This document shows, piece by piece, positions 1 through 9,676 of a stretch of DNA of 64,000 nucleotides (position 1 is its first letter; each line of letters begins with the position of its first letter). The notes beneath the pieces were generated by a model, which ran no database searches, was not told the DNA's origin, and was given only the letters and a program-made list of their open reading frames with translations. This DNA is from Nostoc sp. UHCC 0302 (lineage in GTDB: Bacteria > Cyanobacteriota > Cyanobacteriia > Cyanobacteriales > Nostocaceae): positions 2,854,501-2,918,500 of the forward strand of contig NZ_CP151099.1 of NCBI RefSeq assembly GCF_038096175.1, in the 5' to 3' direction. The position numbers were made by a program, and so were the translations under genes.

Positions 1-76
1 CTTACCACTACGACTAGCAGCCTATCTCTCACACCACTTGCTTTCAGCTATATGGGGGAGTCTCGCATCGGTAGTA

Positions 77-250
77 GACTTGTCCGAAAACTCCAAAAGC
101 AAAGTGTTCAAAGCTTTGAGGTTAAACTTTGATATTTTTGCAAAAACGCAGTTATGAGGGTTTGAGATAGTTAGTGATAGTTTCAATACCTTTGCCAATT
201 TACGAGGGTGAGATGATAATACTTTAAGCATTAACTCCCATTTCTTCGAG
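77..250 (-). mobile_element. Diverged end remnant of the DDE-type IS found intact at 17069-18203
   Basis: From the GACTTGTCCGAAAA motif at 77 the sequence follows the 3'-side terminal region of the IS at 17069-18203 with scattered substitutions; both continue through a GAGATAGTTAGTGATA stretch. The terminal TA target dinucleotide (75-76) is present. No transposase remains, so this is a decayed end. The exact inner limit near 250 is a judgement from fading similarity. Confidence 0.6.
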
Positions 251-282
251 GGTTGACAAAAACAATCAGTCCTAAAAATTCC

Positions 283-1697
283 GGCTCTCCCAGATTAGAT
301 ATGATAAATTAGTAGCAGAAATACCAATTGAGTAAAATTCTTCTTCTAAAATTATCAAAGTTAGTTAAACCATAAGCTCTTCTTTTAATCAGCTTAATCT
401 TTTGATTAATTCCTTCAACAACTCCTTGAGTAGTTCGGCTATCAAAATAAGCGAGAATCTCATCTATCCATCTACTTATTGTTTGACAACTTTTCGGGAA
501 GTATTTATAAGCTGTTTCTGTCCATTCTCGGAATTTATATAAGGCTTCATCACTGTTATTTGACTGTCAAATATATCTCTAAGTCCTTCTTTCATTCGAT
601 ACATTTTTCCTAGCTCAGGGGCAACTTTCTCCACTGATTCTATCTTCGCCTTTTCCTCGGAGTTAAGGTTTTTTTTTCTTTAATAAAGGGTATTTACTAT
701 GAGTCAACCCCGCTAATGTACTTTCTCTCTCTTTCTTATTTTTAATTTTTTCTGCTGCTCTTTTTGCTTTCTTTCTCTTTTGATCTAACTCCTCGTTTAT
801 TTGTTTCATGACATGGAATCTATCGGCTACTATTTGAGCATTTGGCATCATTTCTTGGATTAAACTTTTATATGGTATCCATAAATCTATGCTAACTTCT
901 TCTATTTGGGTTAAAATCTCTAAACCTAGACTAGATAAGTATTCTGCTATTACTGCTTTATTTCTTTTCTCCAATAATGCTATTGGTTTTTTTGTTTCTA
1001 AGTCCACCAGAACTGCCGCATAATTTTTTCCTCCTTTTAACTGGGTGATTTCATCTATCCCCAACTTTTTTAACTTATTAGGTTTTTCTGTGAGTAAATC
1101 AACTTCCAGTTCTTTTAATACTGTTTCCACCTCAGAGGTTGTCATTCTATTTCTGATGGCTGCACTCTTTACATTAGTTTCTAATACTTCCTTAATTACT
1201 TTCATCGCCAGTCTTTTTGTATAAGTTCTTCTGGCTTTGATAAAATCTAACTCTTCACTGAATACTTTCTGACATTTTTGACATTTCAACTGACGACGAT
1301 TTACTTTTAACAATACTTGATAATCGCTTAGGGGTATATCTCTGACTCTATACCAATGATTTTGATGGATTTTATCGGAGGTATTTCCACAGTGAGGGCA
1401 TTTAGCAACTTTCAGCTTATTTTCAATTTCTATTACTATTTCATCATCTGTAAGAAAATGGTAATTAATAATCTTGACATCTTCAAGATTAATAACTTTA
1501 GTAATGAAATGAAGTAAGGGATTAGATGGCATATTTATTAAAACAAAGGTTTTAATATCAATATTTTTGAATTTTTATATTATTTAATTAGTCTAGAATT
1601 CTATTTATAGCTTGGGTTTGCTCTATTAAAAAATCTAAATTATCTAAGATTTATTTAATTATTTATATTATTTTACCATAGTTACTCTGGGAGAGCC
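283..1697 (-). mobile_element. ISL3-family insertion sequence, copy A
   Basis: The 1415-bp element is bounded by inverted ends GGCTCTCCCAGA...; it appears identical to copy B (3521-4935) in the opposite orientation. ISL3 elements usually make 8-bp target duplications, but the bases beside this copy do not match each other. Instead the eight bases to its right (1698-1705, TTAAAAAC) are the reverse complement of those right of copy B (4936-4943, GTTTTTAA). That is the signature of an inversion, or of replicative intramolecular transposition, involving the two copies. Confidence 0.9.
309..1532 (-). pseudogene. ISL3-family transposase, frameshifted (copy A)
   Basis: The first 289 residues are open and include an N-terminal zinc-binding CxxC pair (CPHCGN, then CQKCQK) typical of ISL3 transposases, followed by the DDE domain start (KLKKLGIDEI). 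The frame then stops after an A8 run. The remainder (...VVEGINQKIKLIKR, with the DDE glutamate) is readable only after two frame changes, one at the A8 run and one about 130 bp further on. Copy B carries the same lesions, so neither copy should make a full transposase unless frameshifting rescues it. Confidence 0.85.
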
Positions 1698-1726
1698 TTA
1701 AAAACTAAATCCTGAATATTAGCCAT
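1698..1726 (-). pseudogene. Displaced 5' end of a fatty acyl-AMP ligase gene
   Basis: On the minus strand a GGAG ribosome-binding site (1735-1738) precedes ATG at 1726 and the codons MANIQDLVF, after which ISL3 copy A interrupts. Joining this piece to the plus strand at 4936, through the shared GTTTTTAA, gives one continuous frame: MANIQDLVFNNSYQVTNV, then ...DILHNRALHNPDQKAF. This is the start of the ligase fragment at 4936-5445. The native promoter must therefore lie at about 1730-2000 on the minus strand. Confidence 0.8.
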
Positions 1727-3116
1727 TTAAGTATCTCCAACATTTAAAAAGTTTTTTTTTGAAAAAGCTTTCCTTCAAGATATCTCTAGACAAATTATGA
1801 AGAAAAAAGTTGCATTTACTCGCAGATTTAATACACTAATTTCAATGTTTTCAGCTTCTTATTAGCTTACTAACTATATTTTCGCAAAACTTATAATTTG
1901 AAATTAGCTGCATACTAAAAAATACTGAAACCAAAAATTTTTGATGACGTAACTAAATCAAGAATGCTTCTCATGATATCAGCGTCTTAGTCACTTTCTA
2001 TATGAAATTACATATAGAATAAGTTTATGATATCAATATAAAGAAGATTAGAAGACCCGCACCTAAGAAACTAACTTAAGATGATTATTGATAACTAAAT
2101 CAGGTGGAACTTTGTTGATGCTGTGCTTAATCTACAACAGTCAAAAAATTATTAAATAGGACTACTTTGATCACTAGATTATCGCAGAGCGTAAAAATAC
2201 TTAATTGGTGCTAGGAACAGCATATTTGCTTTTCCTAATTTATTAAAACTATCTAAAAGTAGATTGTAAATTCATCCATCAGGAAGAGATCGAGACCTGA
2301 AAACCTTATAAATGAAGCTAAAATGAAGTCGTAAATTGATAAACTCATATCTTGTACATCTACGTATAAACCCATGCAAAGTAAAAAGCTGCTCAAAATT
2401 GCTACCTAATTTTTATCGGTTTTTATCGCAAAAGAAAGGGTTTTGCTTTTTTGCTGAGTAATAAAATTACATCATTTTTTCTTGATATAATATGTAAGTA
2501 AAATCACATAAGTATCTAATAACGGTACACCCACAGAAAGAGAGAAAAAACTGCCTTTTCTTAAGAGTTCGACGTAACTAAAAAATAATAGTAGGTAGTG
2601 ATAGTAAATTTCTGGGATAAATATCGGTTGAGCTAGCCGAATATGCGTTGTACAATCCATCGTTTCGGAAATTGCTCAAATGTTTTCGAGTTCTTTTAAA
2701 TCACTTAAACACGAACCTGATTTTTCATAGGATGTGGAGAAGAAAATGCGGTTCGCGATGGATTGTTGCGAAGTAATTGCTACTCTTTATTATATTTGGA
2801 AGTTTCTTCGACTAAATCTTTTAAAGATTTATCGCCTTTTCCTACACTCTCTTGACAAATGTGCAATTACCTTAACTTTTCACCAATGAGATAGAAGCAG
2901 CTTGAGAATTAAGCATTCGGCATCATTTAAATTACTTGAGTATGGTTTGCTATACGGATTTTCGTTTATACGTGGACGACGCATCGACAACAACATTAAG
3001 CTAATCGTCATTCATTTTTCTAGACTGATTCCCTTGCAGTAAGGGCTTTAGCCCTGATTTTATGCAACTTCAATGCACTCATTAGCTTAATATTATTGAT
3101 TTAACCTAGAGTCTAA
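1727..3116. other. AT-rich non-coding stretch, probable former upstream region of the acyl-AMP ligase
   Basis: No convincing coding frame was seen on either strand. Because this segment was inverted together with the ligase start codon, the part near 1730-2000 is likely that gene's leader. A perfect 9-bp inverted repeat (TTCTATATG/CATATAGAA, 1996-2019) could be an operator or hairpin. A second hairpin (AGGGCT/AGCCCT, 3042-3055) precedes a short T run. Confidence 0.5.
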
Positions 3117-3520
3117 GAGACCATTTATAAAGTAAATCTTTAGACAACAAGACGACGTAACATAATACGAGTCATGACAGCATATATAGCTACTTCACTC
3201 ATTTCTGGGAGATGCTCATAATCCTTACTAAGACGGCGGTACTGGTTAAACCACCCAAATGTTCTTTCTACTACCCAACGTTTGGGCAAAATCTGAAATT
3301 CTTGCTCAGTACGCCGCATTACCTCAACATGAGCTTGAATCATTAACCAAACACAAAGCGCAAATTTATCCCCGTCATAACCGGAATCAACCCACATGAC
3401 TTCAACTTTTTCCAACAATTCTGGACGTTCCTCTAGCAGTTCCATCAAAGCGTAGGCAGCAAGTAATCTTTCTGGGGCATTTGCTTCACTAACCACCACT
3501 TTCAACAAGAGTCCTAGATT
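3117..3520 (-). pseudogene. IS5-family (IS402-like) transposase, C-terminal fragment
   Basis: The 122 open residues align by eye with the C-terminal part of the transposase at 21085-21480: both have the VDxGYxG motif, the EVxRRTE stretch and the conserved ERTFGW...YRRLSKDYE signature containing the DDE glutamate. The N-terminal half is missing because ISL3 copy B begins at 3521. The outer terminus near 3117 (GAGACCATTTATAAAG) resembles the IS ends at 20384/21498. Confidence 0.8.
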
Positions 3521-4935
3521 GGCTCTCCCAGAGTAACTATGGTAAAATAATATAAATAATTAAATAAATCTTAGATAATTTAGATTTTTTAATAGAGCAA
3601 ACCCAAGCTATAAATAGAATTCTAGACTAATTAAATAATATAAAAATTCAAAAATATTGATATTAAAACCTTTGTTTTAATAAATATGCCATCTAATCCC
3701 TTACTTCATTTCATTACTAAAGTTATTAATCTTGAAGATGTCAAGATTATTAATTACCATTTTCTTACAGATGATGAAATAGTAATAGAAATTGAAAATA
3801 AGCTGAAAGTTGCTAAATGCCCTCACTGTGGAAATACCTCCGATAAAATCCATCAAAATCATTGGTATAGAGTCAGAGATATACCCCTAAGCGATTATCA
3901 AGTATTGTTAAAAGTAAATCGTCGTCAGTTGAAATGTCAAAAATGTCAGAAAGTATTCAGTGAAGAGTTAGATTTTATCAAAGCCAGAAGAACTTATACA
4001 AAAAGACTGGCGATGAAAGTAATTAAGGAAGTATTAGAAACTAATGTAAAGAGTGCAGCCATCAGAAATAGAATGACAACCTCTGAGGTGGAAACAGTAT
4101 TAAAAGAACTGGAAGTTGATTTACTCACAGAAAAACCTAATAAGTTAAAAAAGTTGGGGATAGATGAAATCACCCAGTTAAAAGGAGGAAAAAATTATGC
4201 GGCAGTTCTGGTGGACTTAGAAACAAAAAAACCAATAGCATTATTGGAGAAAAGAAATAAAGCAGTAATAGCAGAATACTTATCTAGTCTAGGTTTAGAG
4301 ATTTTAACCCAAATAGAAGAAGTTAGCATAGATTTATGGATACCATATAAAAGTTTAATCCAAGAAATGATGCCAAATGCTCAAATAGTAGCCGATAGAT
4401 TCCATGTCATGAAACAAATAAACGAGGAGTTAGATCAAAAGAGAAAGAAAGCAAAAAGAGCAGCAGAAAAAATTAAAAATAAGAAAGAGAGAGAAAGTAC
4501 ATTAGCGGGGTTGACTCATAGTAAATACCCTTTATTAAAGAAAAAAAAACCTTAACTCCGAGGAAAAGGCGAAGATAGAATCAGTGGAGAAAGTTGCCCC
4601 TGAGCTAGGAAAAATGTATCGAATGAAAGAAGGACTTAGAGATATATTTGACAGTCAAATAACAGTGATGAAGCCTTATATAAATTCCGAGAATGGACAG
4701 AAACAGCTTATAAATACTTCCCGAAAAGTTGTCAAACAATAAGTAGATGGATAGATGAGATTCTCGCTTATTTTGATAGCCGAACTACTCAAGGAGTTGT
4801 TGAAGGAATTAATCAAAAGATTAAGCTGATTAAAAGAAGAGCTTATGGTTTAACTAACTTTGATAATTTTAGAAGAAGAATTTTACTCAATTGGTATTTC
4901 TGCTACTAATTTATCATATCTAATCTGGGAGAGCC
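3521..4935 (+). mobile_element. ISL3-family insertion sequence, copy B
   Basis: Same 1415-bp length and apparently the same sequence as copy A, but inverted. The left flank CCTAGATT and right flank GTTTTTAA do not form a target duplication; the right flank instead matches copy A's right flank in reverse complement. This copy sits between an IS5-family fragment and the body of the acyl-AMP ligase gene. Confidence 0.9.
3686..4909 (+). pseudogene. ISL3-family transposase, frameshifted (copy B)
   Basis: Its 289-residue first part is identical to that of copy A, with CxxC zinc-binding pairs and the beginning of the DDE domain. It terminates just after the A8 run near 4545. The C-terminal portion, ending ...FRRRILLNWYFCY at 4909, lies in other frames. 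Shared lesions in both copies mean they were copied after the gene was damaged, or were mobilised in trans. Confidence 0.85.
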
Positions 4936-5445
4936 GTTTTTAATAATTCTTATCAAGTTACTAACGTTGCTAGTTTTATAGATATTTTGCATAACAGAGC
5001 ACTACACAACCCGGATCAAAAGGCTTTTACTTTTCTGCAAGATGGAGAAACAGAGTCAGACAGCTTAACCTACAAACAATTGGAACAGCAGGCGCAAGCG
5101 ATCGCTTCCCAATTACAGTCTCTTGGATTTACAGGTGAACGAGCTTTATTACTCTATTCACCAGGACTAGAATTTATTGTTGCTTTCTTTGGATGTTTAT
5201 ATGCTGGCGTTATAGGTGTACCGGCTTATCCACCTCGATCCAATCAGAAAATGACAAGGTTATCAGCAATCGTTGCAGATGCTTCGGCAAAGGTAGCGCT
5301 CACGACTAATTCTCTATTAAAAGATATAAAAAATCGCTTTGCTCAAGACTCAGAATTAAGCATACTGAATACTCTTGCTACAGATAATATAGACAGCAAC
5401 CAAGCTCACAAGTGGGAGAAACCGCAAGTCAACAGTGATACTCTA
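4936..5445 (+). pseudogene. Fatty acyl-AMP ligase, N-terminal fragment
   Basis: The frame encodes the N-terminal part of an AMP-dependent synthetase of the fatty acyl-AMP ligase type (NPDQKAFTFL..., LTYKQLEQQA, ERALLLYSPGLEFIVAFFGC, GVPAYPPR). Such enzymes activate fatty acids for lipopeptide or polyketide assembly lines. About 170 of some 600 residues remain: ISL3 copy B cuts it 9 codons after its start and an IS630 element cuts it at 5446. The ATP-binding and adenylate-forming motifs are absent. The other side of the IS630 element does not continue the gene, so the remainder was deleted or moved. Confidence 0.8.
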
Positions 5446-5467
5446 GTAGTCTGCCAAGGGAAATTTG

Positions 5468-6635
5468 CTAAGTTAAATCTGGATATAAACGTTGCATTTT
5501 TTTACGTGCATCCTTGGTTTTAAAGCTCCAATGGACACTTGTTTGTTGTTGATTACGCTGTGACTCCCAAGCAGCAATTTCAGAAGTTAATGTTTCTATA
5601 TTAGGAATACGTCGTTCTAAACATTGACGTGATAAAACGGATAATTCAATTTCCACTTGATTCAACCCTTCGGGTTCGCCAGTTGCTTCAAGTCGGGGAA
5701 CCCGCCCAACGCACTGGCTCACCAAGAAGCGTGTTTAGGAGTATAATGAAACTCTAATTTTTGGATAATTCTACGTGCTTCTTGTGGCGTGAAAGCCTCA
5801 TATAATGTACTTGGAGTATGAATATTTAGATTATCAACTACTAAACGAATTACCTCAGCATCGCGGTAATGGACATCTACCAGTTCTTTCAATTGTTTAG
5901 CAAAGTCAACCTTGGTACGACGTTGTGTAACTTCAATATGCCTCCATCCAGCTAAAGGTTCAAAAAGGGCAAATAAATTGACTACCCCATTACGTTTATA
6001 TTCATAATCATAACGTTCAGGCTGATCCGGTTCTGGTGGCAAAGGTTTTTTAACTTCTTCTACTAATTGATATGGGCGTTCATCCAAACAGAGTACAGGT
6101 TTTTTCGGATTGTATGGCTCATTATATAAATCCAATACATCTTCCATTCGGCACACAAATTCTGCGTTTACTTCGGGAATACACCACTGTTCTTTCAACC
6201 ACGGTTTAATTTCATTTTTTTTAGAGTCTGGCGTACTGTTTCGTCGGAAATTGAATCTATGATACCAACGTTCACTAAATGATCTGCTAATAATTGCATT
6301 GTCCAACGTACTCTCCCTTCTGGTGGGTTAGAGCAAGCAGTTGCTATCAAAAATGCTTCTTGCTTTTCATCTAATTTTTTCGGTTTTGGGGGATATTTTT
6401 CATCCTCTAATGCAAAATTCAACCCACCAATGACAAATTTTTCTCTTATCCTTTGTACTGTGGCTGAATGAACTCTAACTCTGTCTGCGATCGCTGAGTC
6501 TGTTTCATCTTCAGCAGCCATCAAAAGAATGTTTGCACGGGTTATAGTTCTTGCCTTGTGCTTACCTTTTTTAATAATTGATTGCAGTTGAAAAACTTCA
6601 TCTTCACTCAAGTCAACAATGTACTTTTTCGCCAT
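5468..6635 (-). pseudogene. IS630-family transposase (two-frame, broken by a small repeat)
   Basis: Frame 1 (6635-6195) carries the helix-turn-helix N-terminus (MAKKYIVDLSEDEV...). Frame 2 (from about 6220) carries the DDE domain: CLDERPYQL and LVVDNLNIHTPSTLYEAF. They overlap at an A8 run (6215-6222), a plausible programmed frameshift site as in other IS630 members. After ...HYTPKHASW a 56-bp insertion brings a stop; the displaced C-terminus resumes as LNQVEIELSVLSRQCLERRI. The native order HASW-LNQVEIE is restored by removing the insert, so this copy is inactive. Confidence 0.85.
5666..5721. repeat. 56-bp small dispersed repeat inside the IS630 transposase
   Basis: Excising these bases rejoins TTCAA to CCAAGAAGC and restores the conserved IS630 C-terminal reading (HASWLNQVEIEL). 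The insert contains complementary CCCTTCGGGTTCGCC and GGGGAACCCGCCC segments. It resembles the tiny mobile repeats known in Nostoc genomes; related ones are at 12863, 48513, 51417, 52664, 54573, 55296 and 56872. Confidence 0.75.
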
Positions 6636-6706
6636 GTTATACCTCGTTTTTGACTAGTTTATCAAAACGAAGTATTACTTAGCAAACTTCCCTTGGCATA
6701 CTACTA

Positions 6707-6850
6707 GGTTCAGATACACGCTCGCAGTTACAACAAAAGATGAATTCTATCCGCACCAAGTTGTTAGATGAACAACGCAATCTGCAACAGCTAGCAACTG
6801 GCGACGTGGGCTTGTCCAAAGCTACTGTCATGTCGTTCAAATTTCGGTAA
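6707..6850 (+). pseudogene. 3' fragment of an unidentified coiled-coil gene
   Basis: Directly after the IS630 target TA, an open frame of 47 codons reads GSDTRSQLQQKMNSIRTKLL... and ends ...VMSFKFR. Its Q/L/K-rich heptad-like composition suggests a coiled coil. It has no start codon and is not the acyl-AMP ligase, so it is taken as the tail of a different gene. The remaining 140 bp before 6992 look non-coding. Confidence 0.4.
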
Positions 6851-6991
6851 GAAATGGTCAAGGGCGAGTATGCCATCGCTCTTGACTTAAACACCGAAGT
6901 TAAAAGTGCGATGTTCACGATAGCTCACATATGGCATTGCATTTGTACGTTGATCACATTTCTTCAATTTCAACTCCACAGGAGATAAATT

Positions 6992-7450
6992 ATGTCGCAT
7001 TTCTCAACAGTAAAAACCAAACTCACTAACCGCGAATGCTTAGTACAAGCTCTCACTGACCTTAAACTTCAACCACTGGTTTATGAAAAAGCGCAGCCAC
7101 TGCAAGGTTATTACGGTAGCTCTGAGGGAAGGAGTGCAGAAATTATCGTGTCTGGTCGCACGATTAAAGCTCGTGCAGACATTGGATTCAAGTGGAATCA
7201 AGACAGTGAGGTGTACGAAGTAATACATGATGCTTACGAGACAGACCCTCGGTTAGGGCAAGACTTCTTTAGTAACAAGTTGATGCTGGCTTATGGACAG
7301 CGGATGGTTCGTGCCAAGGCTTTCGAGCTTCAGCAGCAATTTGGAGACTGTGCGATCGCTGAAGAAACCAACGGGGCTGTGCAAACCCTACGTCTTACCT
7401 TCAGTGGACATCAGCAACAACAGCAACAACAGCAATATACAAGGAGATAA
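6992..7450 (+). CDS. DUF1257 (Ycf35-like) protein
   Basis: The 152-residue product begins MSHFSTVKTKLTNRECL and contains GYYG and GFKWN motifs typical of the DUF1257 family, which includes the plastid Ycf35 protein. The family's biochemical role is unknown. A polyglutamine tail (QQQQQQQQ near residue 145) is low-complexity. It has an AGGAG ribosome-binding site just upstream. It is followed 3 bp later by the DUF2997 gene and further on by a Ycf46-like ATPase, an association common in cyanobacteria. Confidence 0.85.
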   Translation: MSHFSTVKTKLTNRECLVQALTDLKLQPLVYEKAQPLQGYYGSSEGRSAEIIVSGRTIKARADIGFKWNQDSEVYEVIHDAYETDPRLGQDFFSNKLMLAYGQRMVRAKAFELQQQFGDCAIAEETNGAVQTLRLTFSGHQQQQQQQQYTRR

Positions 7451-7453
7451 CGC

Positions 7454-7660
7454 ATGGAACGTTCAATATTGATTCATTTTGATTCAGCTACAGGTGAAGT
7501 TCGTGTGGAGGCTGAGGGATTTGACGGAGTGAGTTGTTTATCAGCTACGCAACCGTTTGAAGAGGCATTGGGAGTTGTGGGCGAACGAGAGTTTAAGGAC
7601 GAAGCCCAAACCCAACAACTTCGGACTACGAACAGTAGTCAAACACGCCTGCGTCAGTAA
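7454..7660 (+). CDS. DUF2997 small protein
   Basis: A 68-residue protein starting MERSILIHFDSATGEVRVEA with the G-F-x-G-x-x-C segment of the DUF2997 family, which is normally encoded beside DUF1257 genes. It starts 3 bp after the DUF1257 stop with an AAGGAGA site inside that gene's end, so the two are probably translationally coupled. Function is not established. Confidence 0.8.
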   Translation: MERSILIHFDSATGEVRVEAEGFDGVSCLSATQPFEEALGVVGEREFKDEAQTQQLRTTNSSQTRLRQ

Positions 7661-7702
7661 TCAATATGGGGGAATCAACAAGTTTCCCCCTCAAAACCAA
7701 TC

Positions 7703-7960
7703 ATGAACGAATTAGCTAAAGAATACCCATTTGTTCACGTTTATGCACAACAGAAAGCACATGAGCCAGTAATCATTAAAGCTAATACTGAGGGATTGTG
7801 CGTGCTGTTGAATGCAATTGTTTCTGCCATTGCCCAATTAGAGCGCAATGGTATGGCTGAGGTTTTTGACGGCGATGCCGAAGTCTATGAGGTAATCGTC
7901 AAACTCGTAAATACTCATGACGAATTATCTCCAGTCCCTTACGAAATACCAAAACAATGA
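7703..7960 (+). CDS. Hypothetical 85-residue protein, coupled to the AAA+ gene
   Basis: I do not recognise the family. The protein (MNELAKEYPFVHVYAQQKA...) is acidic, without membrane segments or cysteine motifs. Its stop overlaps the start of the ATPase gene (ATGA at 7957-7960), which argues that it is real and co-translated. A role as a partner of the AAA+ protein is inferred from position only. Confidence 0.65.
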   Translation: MNELAKEYPFVHVYAQQKAHEPVIIKANTEGLCVLLNAIVSAIAQLERNGMAEVFDGDAEVYEVIVKLVNTHDELSPVPYEIPKQ

Positions 7961-9582
7961 AACTCTCAAATTTACTCTCCACGCTTGATTCACAAATCCC
8001 CATTGCAGCGCTTGATGTGCTGTCCCCCGACGAAGCAACGATTATTCAGTGGTTAACTACTGAAGCTAACAATAAGTTAAAAAGTCCTGTGTTCTTCTGG
8101 AACCTCGGTGTTTCCAGTTTAGAACAATGTCTGATTGCGTCGGATGGTGGCTTGATGTTTAAGCCAGTAGCGGAGTATAAGAAACCACCACACGCTGACC
8201 CGCTGTTATACGTGTTTGATTATATTGCGAATTTTAGTAGTGATGGAGTCTTCATTCTTGGAGATATTCACCCCTTTGTTGGGAAGAATTCGCCTTCGTT
8301 ATCCTGGGAGATTGTCAGTAAAGTAAAAAATCTCTACCATCGCCTCAAGCCAACTGGGAAACGCATTGTGCTGCTGGGGCAAAACATTCAACTACACGAG
8401 TCACTTATACGCTTAATTCCTTACTGTGAAGTACCTCTCCCCACTGTTGAGCAGGTAAAAGAACATATTAATTCATACTTGTACGACCTGTGGGAATTAG
8501 CTTCTCAAATTGATGAGCCTTTTGAGTTGAATTTAACCAGTTCCGATCTTGAAACCCTTTCTCGCGCAGCTTTAGGACTGACCTTGGAAGAGATTAGTGA
8601 TTTCTTACGCCTGACGGTAAAAGAAAAGCTAACCGACGATGGTGTTGTTGTGGATGCCGACTTCATACCCAAAGCTGTCGAGTACAAAACTCGGCTATTG
8701 GCTCAGATGGGTATCGAGTTGGGCAAGCCTGCAAACATACCGTTTGGGGGATTGGATAACTTGCGCGAGTGGTTGAATCGTCGGCGGCGGCTGTTCACCC
8801 AAGAGGCGCGAAGTCTCTCGTTACCACAGCCAAAAGGTGTGCTGCTGGCTGGCCCACCCGGAACAGGTAAAAGTCACTGTGCCAAAAACATCGCCAATAT
8901 ACTCAATCTACCACTTCTACAACTCGACATTGCGTCCCTTCTAGGTTCTCTTGTGGGTGAGTCTGAAGGTAATGTTAAACGTGCATTGAAAACAGCAGAG
9001 GCGATCGCACCGTGTGTGTTGTTTGTTGATGAAGTAGAGAAGGCACTGTCAGGACAGGGAGATACAAGTGGTGTTTCCCAACGCATCTTAGGTACTTTGC
9101 TCACGTTTATGGCTGAATGCACCAGCGGTGTGTTTATAGTTGCAACCTGCAATGACCCATCTGCGCTGCCAAGTGAACTAAAACGGAAAGGCCGCTTCGA
9201 TGAAATGTTCTTTGTTGATTTGCCGACAGAACCGGAACGAGTCCAGATTTTAGGGATTCATCTGCAACGCTTTGGCATCACTGTCGAATCGGAGTATCTC
9301 GAAGCGATCGCAGCCTCGACTACAAAGTTTTCAGGCGCAGAACTCGAAACGCTAGCTGCTGAAGCCGCACTACTAGCATTCGACGAAGGACGACCACAGC
9401 AGGTCACACTTGCTGACCTGGAGGCTTGTCGTCAAACCATTACCCCGCTTGCCATTCAGGATGCGGCGGCGGTCGAACGGATGCAGGCTTGGGCTAGCAC
9501 TGCCCGACCTGCCAGTAGTCCTGTTGTGCAGACAGCGAAAACTCAATCACTACGTGCTGCCAAGTTCAGAAACATGAACTGA
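7957..9582 (+). CDS. AAA+ ATPase, Ycf46-like
   Basis: The 541-residue protein has an N-terminal domain of about 280 residues typical of Ycf46 relatives (ALDVLSPDEATIIQWL...). One AAA+ module follows: Walker A GPPGTGKS near residue 300, Walker B CVLFVDEVEKAL near 352, a sensor region VATCND and an arginine-finger region RKGRFDEMFFVDLP. Ycf46 proteins are plastid and cyanobacterial ATPases; a link to photosynthesis or CO2 uptake has been reported, but the substrate is unknown. Its cluster mates here are Ycf35-like DUF1257 and DUF2997. A short C-terminal tail is Ala/Thr-rich. Confidence 0.85.
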   Translation: MKLSNLLSTLDSQIPIAALDVLSPDEATIIQWLTTEANNKLKSPVFFWNLGVSSLEQCLIASDGGLMFKPVAEYKKPPHADPLLYVFDYIANFSSDGVFILGDIHPFVGKNSPSLSWEIVSKVKNLYHRLKPTGKRIVLLGQNIQLHESLIRLIPYCEVPLPTVEQVKEHINSYLYDLWELASQIDEPFELNLTSSDLETLSRAALGLTLEEISDFLRLTVKEKLTDDGVVVDADFIPKAVEYKTRLLAQMGIELGKPANIPFGGLDNLREWLNRRRRLFTQEARSLSLPQPKGVLLAGPPGTGKSHCAKNIANILNLPLLQLDIASLLGSLVGESEGNVKRALKTAEAIAPCVLFVDEVEKALSGQGDTSGVSQRILGTLLTFMAECTSGVFIVATCNDPSALPSELKRKGRFDEMFFVDLPTEPERVQILGIHLQRFGITVESEYLEAIAASTTKFSGAELETLAAEAALLAFDEGRPQQVTLADLEACRQTITPLAIQDAAAVERMQAWASTARPASSPVVQTAKTQSLRAAKFRNMN

Positions 9583-9676
9583 TGATAAGGCGATTGCCCC
9601 TGATTCTATGGGGGGCGATCACTCTTTTCTTTAGTAATTGACAGCAACCTTTTAATAGTTAACAAGGCGATTAGAT

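Larger units (their letters stand above)
5446..6704 (-). mobile_element. IS630-family insertion sequence
   Basis: Terminal inverted repeats are near-perfect over about 27 bp (GTAGTCTGCCAAGGGAAAT on the left, GTAGTATGCCAAGGGAAGT on the right read inward). TA dinucleotides lie outside each end (5444-5445 and 6705-6706), as expected for IS630/Tc1 elements. It sits in the acyl-AMP ligase fragment. A 56-bp small dispersed repeat has inserted in its transposase. Confidence 0.9.

Noticed and set aside
2472-2660. 62-codon minus-strand frame (MDCTTHIRLAQPIF...)
   Set aside because: No ribosome-binding site, no family features, and it lies in a probable promoter region.
283-4935. Composite transposon formed by two ISL3 copies
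   Set aside because: The outer flanks do not form a target duplication, the matching octamers are on the same (right) side of each copy, and the coding frame of the split ligase shows an inversion instead.
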